A DNA stretch of 64,000 nt from Gordonia amarae NBRC 15530 (GTDB lineage Bacteria; Actinomycetota; Actinomycetes; Mycobacteriales; Mycobacteriaceae): positions 1 to 64,000 of the forward strand of contig NZ_BAED01000019.1 of assembly GCF_000241345.1 (NCBI RefSeq), read 5' to 3'. The notes under the pieces are model-generated. The model had not been told where the DNA came from. It did no database searches and saw only the letters and a program-made list of their open reading frames with translations. Each line of letters begins with the position of its first letter. The first letter of the stretch is position 1. This document shows positions 54,786-62,948 of the stretch, piece after piece. The translations under genes were made by a program, and so were the position numbers.

Positions 54786-56336
54786 TCAGGCGACCGGGGA
54801 GGCCTCGGGTTCCGGGGCGGTCTTGGCGGGCCGTTCGATCACCGTGGCCGGACCACCGGGGTAGGGCGTGAAGTCACGATAGATCTGCGACGGCGGGTCG
54901 AGGGTCTGATCGAACCCGATCGGCAGCTTGTTGCGCTTGAGGGCCTTCTTGACGGCGAACTTGGCCATCCCCGCGATGAACTTGGGGTCTTTGACCATCT
55001 CGGTAACCGATTCGTCGAGGTTGAACACCGCGGTGAAGTGGTTTTCGAGGTAGGGATCCTCGCGGGTGGCCGCCGAGAGCAGGTTGAACAGCGGCCAGCT
55101 CAGCCGCGAGGTGAGCCGCTGCTGCCACTTGGGGGCGATGTCGGTGCCGGTGGCGTTGGAGTATCCGCGGTCGCGGGCCAGGGCGAGGGTCCAGATATCG
55201 TCGAGCAGCTTGCACTGCTCGGCGAAGTAGGTCTTGTAGAAGCCGGGTTCGATACCGGAGGTGCGCTCGCTGAGCATCTCGTCGAGCAGCACCGAGCATT
55301 TGCCGGCCGAGCTCATGCCCTGGGCGTAGAACGGGTTGAAACCGCAGATGGCGTCGCCGATGACGAGCAGGCCGATGGGCGGGTTGTCGAGCTTGTCGTA
55401 GCGCTTGCGCATGTTGCCGGTCGACTTGGTGACGAACACTTTCGACAGCGGCGTGCAGCGTTCGACGGCCTTGTTGAACGCGGGGGCCCGCAGTCGCTTG
55501 GTGGTCTCGATGAACTCGTCTTCCTTGCGGGGCATCGGGTGCCCCCACGAGCCCATCGTCACCAGCACCCGGTCGCCTTCGATGGGGAAGATCTGGCTGA
55601 TGAAGTCGTGCTCGGCCGGATGCGGGGTGGCCTGCTGGGTGGGCATGACCGACATGTGATGCCACCACCAGTCGTCGGGCCGCTCGGCGGGCTTCTGGAA
55701 CCACTGGGTGGTGTAAGTACAGCCGGCATCGAGCGACTGCACCGGCGGTGCGGGCCAGCCCGCCTTCTCCAGCCACGCCGACACGGCCGAGCCGCGGCCC
55801 AGCGTGTCGATGACCAGGTCGGCCTTGATCAGCCGTTTGGCCGGACCCTCGTCGCCGCCGGTCAGCCACACCCCGGTGACCGCACCGCCGGGCTTGCCGC
55901 CGTCGACGGTCTCCAGGCCGGTGACGTTGACGCCTTCGAGGACGGTGATGTTGGCGACCTCGGCGAGCTTGTTGCGCAGCACCCGTTCGATGAGCAGCCG
56001 CGAGGCGTACACCATGCTCATCGTCGACTCCGAGCGCGGGATCCAGCCCTCACCCTCGCAATGGGCCGCCGACACCGACGGCATCAGGTGCAGCCCGCCG
56101 GCCTCGATGAGGTCGTCCTCGTAGCCGGGGAACAGGGTGTCCATCGCGCGGCGGCCCGAGTTGAGCAGGAAGTGCGGGTGCTTGCTCTGCGGCACGCCGC
56201 GCCGGTGCTCCATGTTGTCGGCGATGACGTCGCGTTCGAGGACGACGACCTCGTCGAAATGGGGTGCGACGGCGCCCGCCGCACACATGCCGGCGATGCT
56301 TCCGCCGAGGATTACCGCCTTCTTGCCGAGGGTCAT
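54786..56336 (-). CDS. FAD-dependent oxidoreductase (epoxidase/geranylgeranyl-reductase-like)
   Basis: A 516-residue flavoprotein. The FAD-binding Rossmann start is KKAVILGGSIAGMCAAGAV with the acidic VVVLERD about 20 residues later, and the second FAD motif is GLLVIGDAICGFNPFYAQGMSSAG. The shape is that of group A flavoprotein monooxygenases and reductases acting on polyenes or polyketides, such as epoxidases of polyether pathways. The substrate is not known. First gene of the operon under the CATAC/GTATG inverted repeat; the membrane protein gene follows after 100 bp. Confidence 0.85.
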   Translation of the reverse strand: MTLGKKAVILGGSIAGMCAAGAVAPHFDEVVVLERDVIADNMEHRRGVPQSKHPHFLLNSGRRAMDTLFPGYEDDLIEAGGLHLMPSVSAAHCEGEGWIPRSESTMSMVYASRLLIERVLRNKLAEVANITVLEGVNVTGLETVDGGKPGGAVTGVWLTGGDEGPAKRLIKADLVIDTLGRGSAVSAWLEKAGWPAPPVQSLDAGCTYTTQWFQKPAERPDDWWWHHMSVMPTQQATPHPAEHDFISQIFPIEGDRVLVTMGSWGHPMPRKEDEFIETTKRLRAPAFNKAVERCTPLSKVFVTKSTGNMRKRYDKLDNPPIGLLVIGDAICGFNPFYAQGMSSAGKCSVLLDEMLSERTSGIEPGFYKTYFAEQCKLLDDIWTLALARDRGYSNATGTDIAPKWQQRLTSRLSWPLFNLLSAATREDPYLENHFTAVFNLDESVTEMVKDPKFIAGMAKFAVKKALKRNKLPIGFDQTLDPPSQIYRDFTPYPGGPATVIERPAKTAPEPEASPVA

Positions 56337-56353
56337 CTGCCCGCCTTTCCGGT

Positions 56354-56393
56354 CATACGGTCATACAGCTGGTGAATGATGTATGACCGTATG
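56354..56393. promoter_or_regulatory. 14-bp perfect inverted repeat, probable TetR operator
   Basis: CATACGGTCATACA (56354-56367) and TGTATGACCGTATG (56380-56393) are exact reverse complements separated by 12 bp. The left side also reads as a doubled GGTCATAC. The element lies 17-57 bp upstream of the FAD gene start. Confidence 0.75.
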
Positions 56394-56410
56394 GTGTGAA
56401 CGGCATCACG

Positions 56411-57448
56411 TCAAGTGGCGGAGGACAGATCCGGTGTTCGCGCTGCTCGCCAGCCCGTCAGCAGGTGCGCACCGGTCACCACGAGGATCGCGCCGACCAC
56501 CACCGACACCCCGCACACCCCGACCAGCTGAGCGCTGAATCCTTCTGTGCCATCGGGATTGCCGGTGTCACCATGGAAGGCCGTCGCCGACAGGATCAGC
56601 CACAGTCCCCATGCGCCGACCGCACTCGATCCGACCCATGCGGCGGCGAGCGGGATCCGGGTGTCCAGCCGCCCCACCCAGGTGCGCCGGCCGGCACCGG
56701 CCAACGCGGCCGCACCGGCGATCGCGAGGACCACCAGGCCCGCGTTGACGGCGTGCACCACCGCACTCACCCCGTCGGTGTCCTCGGTCAGGAACCAGTT
56801 CGCACCGCATGCCCACCCGAGGTGCACGATCAGCGGATACATCGCCAGCACTGCCGCCCCGGCCACCGACATCCGGGTCGCGGGCACCGTCGCGAGCACC
56901 GGAAGATCCCGCACCCGGCCCCGCCACAGCCGTCCCCACCGCTGCTGGACGTGCAGCACCAGCAGTGTCATCAGGCCCGCGGCCTGCAGGCCGAAACCGC
57001 CGTACACGACGTTGAACACCCACGGCTGCAGGAAATCCGCCGCCGACGATCCGGAGTCCGAGGCGGCTCCGGTGAGCAGATCCAGCGGCCACGCCGCCAC
57101 GATCGGGGCAAGCAGCCCGGTCGCGATCCACATCGGCCCCACGATCAGCCAGGCCGGGATGCGCCGACCCCACGACCGGGCGAGCGCGAACGCCAGCGTC
57201 ACGGCCGTGGCGTCCATCAGCACGGTCAGCCCGTTCGCCACCCGCATCAGGCCCTCGTGATCGAGGAGCTCGCTGCCGTCGGGGATACCGATGTGGCTGC
57301 CGAAGATCCACAGGATCTTCAGCGTCAGGTAGGGGATGCACGCCAGGCAGGTGAGCACCAGCGCACCTTCCCGTACCGGTGAAAACCGGGTGTTTCCCGG
57401 GCTGTTCGCGTGCTCGTCGGGTTCTGTTGTCATCATCTGGGTACTCAT
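56411..57448 (-). CDS. Multi-pass membrane protein, divergent from two-component system
   Basis: A 345-residue protein with about eight helices (EGALVLTCLACIPYLTLKILWIFG, AWLIVGPMWIATGLLAPIVAAW, LVGVCGVSVVVGAILVVTGAHLL). The family is unknown to me. It is transcribed away from the histidine kinase/response regulator pair across a 109-bp shared intergenic region and may be its target. The ATG at 57448 (MSTQMMTTEPDEHANS) is preferred; the longer form from 57535 would overlap the divergent promoter. A weak GACAGT box lies 7 nt upstream. Confidence 0.7.
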   Translation of the reverse strand: MSTQMMTTEPDEHANSPGNTRFSPVREGALVLTCLACIPYLTLKILWIFGSHIGIPDGSELLDHEGLMRVANGLTVLMDATAVTLAFALARSWGRRIPAWLIVGPMWIATGLLAPIVAAWPLDLLTGAASDSGSSAADFLQPWVFNVVYGGFGLQAAGLMTLLVLHVQQRWGRLWRGRVRDLPVLATVPATRMSVAGAAVLAMYPLIVHLGWACGANWFLTEDTDGVSAVVHAVNAGLVVLAIAGAAALAGAGRRTWVGRLDTRIPLAAAWVGSSAVGAWGLWLILSATAFHGDTGNPDGTEGFSAQLVGVCGVSVVVGAILVVTGAHLLTGWRAARTPDLSSAT

Positions 57449-57545
57449 GGCATCCACTGTCGGCGCCACAGGCCCTCGGCCACATCGCCCACGGGTCGCG
57501 CGTGGGTCCACCTCAAGGTGGACGCCCGCGCCCACGTGCGGTGCC

Positions 57546-57551
57546 TACGAT
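57546..57551 (+). promoter_or_regulatory. -10 box (TACGAT) for the two-component operon, leaderless layout
   Basis: TACGAT is followed by 6 nt and then the GTG at 57558. Confidence 0.55.
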
Positions 57552-57557
57552 GGGCGG

Positions 57558-58814
57558 GTGAGAGGTTCCCTCGGGACAGAGCGCGTCGAGTCGTGGCAGC
57601 GGTCACGGCCCTGGCTCGCCGACGGTCTGCTGGCCGTGGCCCTCGGCGTGCTGCTCATCCCGTCGGGCGTCGGTGTCCTGGCCTCGGCGCCGTGGCCGCT
57701 GCCGGCCCGCGCGGCGCTGATCGCCGGGCTGGTGGCACTGCACATCCTCGTGGTGTTCCGGCGCGTGCGGCCCCGCGCGACATTCGTGGCAGGCAGTGCG
57801 GTGTTGGCCGCCTTCGTCTGCATCCCCGACGCCACCGGCCCGCAGGTCACCCAGACCTACGGGGCGCCGGTTCCCGTCGTCCTGTTGCCCAGTTCGATCA
57901 TCTTCTGCGTACTGCTGTATTCGGTTGCCGCGCACCGTGGGTCGACCGATTCATACCGGGCGCTGGCGGTGGCGGCGGTGGGTGGTCTGCTGGTGGTCGT
58001 GCGGCTGTGGAACGCAGAGGCGGCGGCGCAGCTTCCGCTGTCGATGGGGCTGTGGCGGGCGATGCTGATCCCGGTGGTCGCGGCGTTCGTGGTGGTGCCG
58101 TGGCAACTCGGGCGGCTGCGGCAGGTGCGGGCCCGCTACCTGGAGGCGATGGCCGACCGGGCGCTCGCCGACGAACGCCGCCGCATCGCCGGCGAACTGC
58201 ACGACGTGGTGTCCCATTCACTGGCCGTCATGGTCAGCCAGGCCGAGGGCGCACGGATGCTGGCCGACCGCAAACCCGGTGTCGTGGTGCCGGCACTGGA
58301 CCGGATCGCGACTACCGGACAGGAGGCGATGCACGGGATGCGCGCACTGCTCGACACCCTCGACCCGGACGCCCGCGACCGCGCACCCCAGCCGACGCCC
58401 GCCGACCTCGACGCGCTCCTGGACCGGGCCCGCCGCGCCGGGCTCGATATCCACTGGGACGGGATCGACTCCACCGCAACCGACGCCGACATACCGGCGG
58501 CACCGGGGCTGGTGGCCTACCGCGTCGTCCAGGAATCGGTCACCAACGTGCTCAAACATGCCGGCCCGCAGACCTCGGTGACCGTCGTTGTCCGCCGCGA
58601 GCCCGCCGAGCTGGTGGTGGAGGTCGCCGACGACGGCGGCCCGATCCTGGACGTCACACCCGGCCGCGGCCTGCTCGGTATGCGCGAACGTGTCGAGGCC
58701 GTCGGAGGCCGGCTGACCTACGGCCGGCACACCTTCCGCCGGCCACACCAGGGTGGTGACGTGTCCGGTTTCGCGGTCCGGGCGCACATCCCCACGGGCG
58801 GGGTGGCGTCATGA
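57558..58814 (+). CDS. NarL-type sensor histidine kinase
   Basis: A 418-residue kinase. It has five or so N-terminal helices (residues 15-180), a HisKA_3 dimerisation domain with the phosphorylated His in RRIAGELHDVVSHSLAVMVSQAEGARM, and a HATPase with VAYRVVQESVTNVLKHAGPQ and the G box GRGLLGMRERVEAVGG. Probably senses a membrane or cell-envelope signal with its helices, since there is no large extracellular loop. The ATG of the response regulator overlaps its stop by 4 bp (58811-58814). The GTG at 57558 is chosen for the promoter directly upstream. Confidence 0.88.
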   Translation: MRGSLGTERVESWQRSRPWLADGLLAVALGVLLIPSGVGVLASAPWPLPARAALIAGLVALHILVVFRRVRPRATFVAGSAVLAAFVCIPDATGPQVTQTYGAPVPVVLLPSSIIFCVLLYSVAAHRGSTDSYRALAVAAVGGLLVVVRLWNAEAAAQLPLSMGLWRAMLIPVVAAFVVVPWQLGRLRQVRARYLEAMADRALADERRRIAGELHDVVSHSLAVMVSQAEGARMLADRKPGVVVPALDRIATTGQEAMHGMRALLDTLDPDARDRAPQPTPADLDALLDRARRAGLDIHWDGIDSTATDADIPAAPGLVAYRVVQESVTNVLKHAGPQTSVTVVVRREPAELVVEVADDGGPILDVTPGRGLLGMRERVEAVGGRLTYGRHTFRRPHQGGDVSGFAVRAHIPTGGVAS

Positions 58815-59473
58815 CCGCCATCCGGGTACTCGTCGTCGACGACCAGGACCTGATCCGCGACGGCATCGCGATGATCCTCGAATCCCAGGACGACCTGCGG
58901 GTGGTGGGGCAGGCGGGTGACGGCAGGCAGGCGGTCGACGCGGTCCGCAGTACCGGCGTCGACGTGGTCCTCATGGATGTGCGGATGCCGGTGCTGGACG
59001 GGATCTCGGCCACCGAGCAGATCACCGCGCTACCGGACCCGCCTCGTGTGCTGGTGCTCACCACCTTCGACCTCGACGAACACGTGTACGCCGCGCTGCG
59101 GGCTGGCGCGAGCGGATTCCTGGTGAAAAGCGCACGCGCGGAACAGGTTGTCGATGCGGTGCGGACCGTGTTCGGCGGTGAGGCGGTGATCGCACCGTCG
59201 GCGACGCGCCGCCTGATCGATCACATCCTGCCCACGTTGCCGGGGCATGCCGAACCACCCCCCGGCCTGGACCGTCTCACCGGCCGCGAGCGTGAGGTGC
59301 TCGAACAGGTGGCGCGCGGATTGTCCAACGCCGAGATCGGTGCCGAGTTGTTCCTGTCGGAGGCGACGGTGAAAACCCACGTCGGCAGGATCCTGACCAA
59401 ACTCGGTGTCCGCGACCGGGTGCAACTGGTGATCCTGGCCTACGAACACGGCCTCATCCGGCCCACCGGGTAA
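58811..59473 (+). CDS. NarL/LuxR-type response regulator
   Basis: A 220-residue regulator. The receiver domain has DDQ near the start (VLVVDDQDLIRDG), the phosphoacceptor Asp in VDVVLMDVRMPVLDG and Lys in GFLVKSARAEQ. The C-terminal LuxR HTH is LTGREREVLEQVARGLSNAEIGAELFLSEATVKTHVGRILTKLGVRDRVQ. Forms a coupled pair with the preceding kinase. Targets are unknown; the divergent membrane protein gene is a candidate. Confidence 0.93.
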   Translation: MTAIRVLVVDDQDLIRDGIAMILESQDDLRVVGQAGDGRQAVDAVRSTGVDVVLMDVRMPVLDGISATEQITALPDPPRVLVLTTFDLDEHVYAALRAGASGFLVKSARAEQVVDAVRTVFGGEAVIAPSATRRLIDHILPTLPGHAEPPPGLDRLTGREREVLEQVARGLSNAEIGAELFLSEATVKTHVGRILTKLGVRDRVQLVILAYEHGLIRPTG

Positions 59474-59488
59474 GGACGAGGCGATCGC

Positions 59489-59944
59489 TCAGGTGAGTTT
59501 GCGGTGATCCCAGGATCGGATGCGGTGCGGCTCGACGACCACGACAACCCGTTTGGTCATCATGAATTCGACGGCCGGCTTCATTTCCTCGGTGTAGGGA
59601 GCCTGGTATCGCTCGAACACGCTGATGGCCGCGGGCCAGTACTCGGGCCCGTCCGGGTACACGATGCGCGCGGTTCCGTCGATCGCGACGCCGCGCAGCT
59701 GGTCGTAGCTCTCGCCGGCCTCGACGCTGATGCTCAGCTTGGGGTCGCGAAGCAGGTTCACCGCCTTCTGCGACTTTATCTTGGTCTCGAAGCAGAGTTG
59801 CCCGTCGACGAAGCCGTACCACATCGCCACCTGATGCGGGAAGCCGTTGGGGCCGTTGGTTGCCAGCGTCGCCGTGCGCCCGTCCTGCAGGAACTGCTTG
59901 ATTTCGTCGTCGGTCATGACGACCTGGGCGCGCTGATTGGCCAT
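59489..59944 (-). CDS. PPOX-class split-barrel protein (F420/FMN-dependent)
   Basis: A 151-residue pyridoxamine-phosphate-oxidase-like protein. Start MANQRAQVVMTDDEIKQFLQDGRTATLATNGPNGFPHQVAMWYGFVDGQLCFETK, then KSQKAVNLLRDPKLSISVEAGESYDQLRGVAIDGTARIV, is characteristic of the Rv1155/Rv2991-like group, many of which bind F420. The substrate is unknown. The ATG at 59944 has AAAGGGG upstream; a longer frame to 60154 has no family similarity. Confidence 0.85.
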   Translation of the reverse strand: MANQRAQVVMTDDEIKQFLQDGRTATLATNGPNGFPHQVAMWYGFVDGQLCFETKIKSQKAVNLLRDPKLSISVEAGESYDQLRGVAIDGTARIVYPDGPEYWPAAISVFERYQAPYTEEMKPAVEFMMTKRVVVVVEPHRIRSWDHRKLT

Positions 59945-60236
59945 CGGTGGCCCCTTTCCTCGGGTGCTGTCCACGGGTGCGTCCCACTGTACGGGGCGGG
60001 TATCAGTGCCCGGACACCCGTCCACAAAATGCTCTCTATGTACTGAACACATTGCTGCGCAACGAATTCCGAAGAACAGGCGAGAGTTGCTTCGGGAGCT
60101 CACCGGCCTCACCCTAGAATCGCAGCTGGGCTGACCGGCTCGCATCAACCCCATCCGTATCGATAAGAGGCAGGATCGTCATGACCGAGCGTCGTGTCCA
60201 GAGCGGACTCCCCACCGGTGCCGTCAGGAGCGCACT

Positions 60237-60923
60237 GTGAAGATTGTCGTATTCGGCGGTAGCGGCCTGATCGGCGACGGATTCGTCCGCGAATCTCTGG
60301 CGGCCGGCGACGTCACCGAGGTGGTGGCCGTCGGTCGCTCCCCGCTGGCCATCACCCATCCGAAGCTGCGCAGCGTTGCTCTCACCGACTTCACCGACGT
60401 CTCCGGACTCGCCGACGAGTTGGCGGGAGCCGATGCGTGCTTCTGGTCGCTGGGGGTATCCGCCGGTACCGTCAGCGCGCAGGACTACGAACGGATCACC
60501 TACGACTACGCGAAGGTCGCGGCCACAGCACTGGCGTCGATCAACCCCGACCTGACGTTCGTCTACGTCTCCGGCGGCGGCACCGACAGCAGTGAACAGG
60601 GCCGAAGCCGGTGGGCTCGGGTCAAGGGCCGCACCGAGAACATGGTCATCGACATGTTCGCGAACGGTTACGCGCTGCGCCCCGGCTTCGTCGAACCCGC
60701 GCACGGCAAACGGTCCAACACGTTCGCCTACCGCGTGTCATCAATCCTGCTCACGCCGGTCTTTCCGTTGCTTCGTGCCGTCGGTCTGGGTCCGAAGCTG
60801 ATGAACAGCTCGGCCTTGATGGGGCAGGCCGCACTCAACCTCACCCGCAACGGGTACCGGCGGCACGTGCTGGAGAACCGCGACATTCTGGCCGCCGCAG
60901 GCGGCGCTACCGATGCGAACTGA
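60237..60923 (+). CDS. NAD(P)-binding Rossmann-fold epimerase/dehydratase-like protein
   Basis: A 228-residue protein. The nucleotide-binding start MKIVVFGGSGLIGDGFVRESLAAG and the segments ACFWSLGVS and FVYVSGGGTDS fit the atypical SDR group that includes NmrA/HTATIP2-like proteins. The catalytic Tyr-Lys pair of classical SDRs is not evident (ARVKGRTENMV holds only the Lys), so the protein may be a redox sensor or chaperone-like. AGGAG is 6 nt before the GTG. Single-gene unit. Confidence 0.8.
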   Translation: MKIVVFGGSGLIGDGFVRESLAAGDVTEVVAVGRSPLAITHPKLRSVALTDFTDVSGLADELAGADACFWSLGVSAGTVSAQDYERITYDYAKVAATALASINPDLTFVYVSGGGTDSSEQGRSRWARVKGRTENMVIDMFANGYALRPGFVEPAHGKRSNTFAYRVSSILLTPVFPLLRAVGLGPKLMNSSALMGQAALNLTRNGYRRHVLENRDILAAAGGATDAN

Positions 60924-60932
60924 TACCCGCCG

Positions 60933-61745
60933 TCAGATCAGGTAGTGCAGGTTGGCGACCACACGCCCACCGAGGTCCGCGTTGCCGTCGATGGTGACTG
61001 ACGCCGGGTCGGCGGTGGCGCGTGCCCCGATCAGCCGCGCGTAGTCGGCGATATCGACGTGCAGCACCGCGTCGGGGACACCGTCGATCGCCGGCACCAC
61101 CGCGGCGCGTTCACCCACCGACACGTGTACCTGAGCGGGCGCGATGCCGGTGAAGTCGACGGTTACGGCGGCATCGCGCGGTGCCTGGGCGCGTTTGCCG
61201 ATGAGAAATGGCAACGACGCCGCCATCTCCTCGCGGGTCACCGCGGCCGGTTCCGGATCTGCCGGAGCACCCAGCTGTAGCGAATCACGGATATCGACCT
61301 CATGAATCCAGCAGTCGAAGGTACGGATCCGCATGAACCGGCCATGCGAATCCTTCCCAGCGGGAGTGAATCCTTCTGCGTTCCAGTCGGATTCGCTGAT
61401 CGTGCGCAGTACTTCGCCACGCAGCGCCGTCACCTCGCGAAGATCGGCCATCAATTCGGCCCGGCTGAGTACCCGATAGTGGTCGAGCCAGTTCTCGTTC
61501 AGCTCGCCGATCGGGTTGCGTACATGCGCCAGCTCGCCGACCCCCCGGACCGGTTCGACCGTCCGTCCGGCCAACGACCATTCCGTCCCGGCGATATGCG
61601 CGAACACATCGGCCACCGTCCACCCCTCCAGGATCGACGGCGCACTCCACTGCTCGTCATCGAGACCATCGGCCAGGTCGATGAGCGTCGCCCACTGCGC
61701 ACCCAGCGCGTCGACGGTCTGCTGGTAGGGGACTTGCGTAACCAC
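60933..61745 (-). CDS. Maleylpyruvate isomerase family (DinB/MDMPI) protein
   Basis: A 270-residue protein. The N-terminal four-helix MDMPI domain (ALGAQWATLIDLADGLDDEQWSAPSILEGWTVADVFAHIAGTEWSLAG) has the metal-binding His, and a further His appears in CWIHEVDIRD. The C-terminal part (PAAVTREEMAASLPFLIGKRAQAP ... DADLGGRVVANLHYLI-like) resembles the SCP2/MDMPI_C domain. Relatives are mycothiol-dependent isomerases or transferases. AGGAG at 61753-61757 is 6-7 nt from the GTG at 61745 and only 1 nt from the ATG at 61751, so the GTG is preferred. Confidence 0.8.
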   Translation of the reverse strand: MVTQVPYQQTVDALGAQWATLIDLADGLDDEQWSAPSILEGWTVADVFAHIAGTEWSLAGRTVEPVRGVGELAHVRNPIGELNENWLDHYRVLSRAELMADLREVTALRGEVLRTISESDWNAEGFTPAGKDSHGRFMRIRTFDCWIHEVDIRDSLQLGAPADPEPAAVTREEMAASLPFLIGKRAQAPRDAAVTVDFTGIAPAQVHVSVGERAAVVPAIDGVPDAVLHVDIADYARLIGARATADPASVTIDGNADLGGRVVANLHYLI

Positions 61746-61904
61746 GTACATCTCCTAAGGGCTGAATCGGAGCGGCCCGCGCCCAAAGGTCGCCGCAGCC
61801 TCCACAGCGAGAGTATCGCCACTTTTCACTGACAGCACCGCCTTACGGCCCACAAACTCGGCGACCCAGCCAGACTGGAGGAGATTGGGGAACGGAGGTG
61901 GGAA

Positions 61905-62090
61905 ATGGCAAAGTGGCTGATCGACCTCGACGACGAGTTGCTGGCCGCGGCACAGCGGGAACTCCATACGTCGAGTGCATCTGAGACGGTCAACGCCGCG
62001 CTGAAGAACGTGGCCGCGATAGCTGCGCGCGCCAGACAAATTGACTGGTTGAGCCAGGGAGGGTTGGCAGAACACGCTGCGCCGCAGTAG
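61905..62090 (+). CDS. vapB: Orphan VapB-type antitoxin
   Basis: A 61-residue protein matching the start and middle of one VapB family (MAKWLIDLDDELLAAAQRELHTSSASETVNAALKNVAAIAARARQIDWLSQGG). It stops at LAEHAAPQ, before the usual DPEVM...AWR toxin-binding end. No PIN-domain gene follows, and the next gene is on the other strand. GGAGG lies 6 nt upstream, so it can still be translated. Probably a remnant or a stand-alone anti-toxin acting on VapC toxins encoded elsewhere. Confidence 0.75.
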   Translation: MAKWLIDLDDELLAAAQRELHTSSASETVNAALKNVAAIAARARQIDWLSQGGLAEHAAPQ

Positions 62091-62145
62091 GACGTCGGCG
62101 CCAGGAGAAACTGGCGGGTACCGCCGGGTGCGTCATACATTCGGC

Positions 62146-62751
62146 TTAGATGCGGACGTGACGGACGCCGACGGCCAGACGGTGCAACTGGTAGCGGAAG
62201 GCATTGAGCCTGGGCGTCACCAGGTCGAGGTGGGCGTGTGAGGCGATGAACTCGACGACCTCAACAACAGTTCTGTTGTCGGTGGGCACGTGCGTGGCGA
62301 AACGCTTCTCGCGCAGGGCAGTGACACATCGGTCGGCCTGCTGCATTGCCCATGCCTCGTCGGCACCGAGGACCCGCACAGCTCTGACACGACGCCGAAG
62401 CCGAGCGTGAATGGTGTCGACCGACGCCGTGAGCGCGTAGTGCCGCACATCTACGCCCCGGCCCATCAGTCCGCCGACGATCTCGTCGAAGTAGTCGGCA
62501 TCGACCAGCGTCATCGGAACGATGACCGGGACATCGGCATGCTTGTCGATCTGTGCCAGGGTCTCCACCACACCGGAACGCCACTGCGGACGGTCCTGAA
62601 AATCCCCTCGCTGATCGGCGGGCAACATCCGGTGGATGCCGTACCCGAGTTGTTCGGGATCGGCGACATGTGCCGCGGTCAATCGGCGCTGTAGTTCGAA
62701 TGCGGTCTGGGTCTTGCCTGCGCCGAACGCGCCATTGATCCACAGGAGCAT
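62146..62751 (-). CDS. TmrB-like P-loop NTPase/kinase
   Basis: A 201-residue protein starting MLLWINGAFGAGKTQTAFELQRRL (Walker A), like TmrB, the tunicamycin-resistance protein of Bacillus subtilis, and related small AAA kinases. Later elements VPVIVPMTLVDADYFDEIVGGL and HARLRRRVRAVRVLGADEAWAMQQADRCVTAL agree. It may phosphorylate or bind a small molecule or antibiotic; the function here is unproven. TAGGTT 7 nt before the ATG suggests a leaderless transcript. Confidence 0.8.
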   Translation of the reverse strand: MLLWINGAFGAGKTQTAFELQRRLTAAHVADPEQLGYGIHRMLPADQRGDFQDRPQWRSGVVETLAQIDKHADVPVIVPMTLVDADYFDEIVGGLMGRGVDVRHYALTASVDTIHARLRRRVRAVRVLGADEAWAMQQADRCVTALREKRFATHVPTDNRTVVEVVEFIASHAHLDLVTPRLNAFRYQLHRLAVGVRHVRI

Positions 62752-62758
62752 CCCGCCG

Positions 62759-62764
62759 AACCTA
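62759..62764 (-). promoter_or_regulatory. -10 box (TAGGTT) for the TmrB-like gene, leaderless layout
   Basis: On the minus strand TAGGTT is followed by 7 nt and the ATG at 62751. Confidence 0.45.
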
Positions 62765-62829
62765 CCACCGGATCACAGGCGGCAGGCGAGCCGAGGTCAC
62801 CAGCCCGCAGCGTCTACCGGAAGTGTTGT

Positions 62830-62884
62830 GTTCGTGGTGAGTTCACCTCGGCGTTGCCGTCGCGTTCAGCATCGTCTCTAGGTT
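62830..62884 (+). promoter_or_regulatory. PHO-box-like direct repeats and promoter upstream of phoX
   Basis: GTTCGTG (62830), GTTCACC (62841), GTTGCCG (62853) and GTTCAGC (62864) repeat at 11, 12 and 11 bp. They end 8 bp before a -10 TAGGTT (62879-62884) and cover the -35 region. GTTCACC units with 11-bp spacing are the PHO box of actinobacterial PhoP/RegX3-type regulators. Confidence 0.65.
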
Positions 62885-62948
62885 CCCAGATGGTTCGTCC
62901 GAGTCCCGGAGGACGTGCCGCCATCGCAGCCCAGTGATAGGAACCGTA

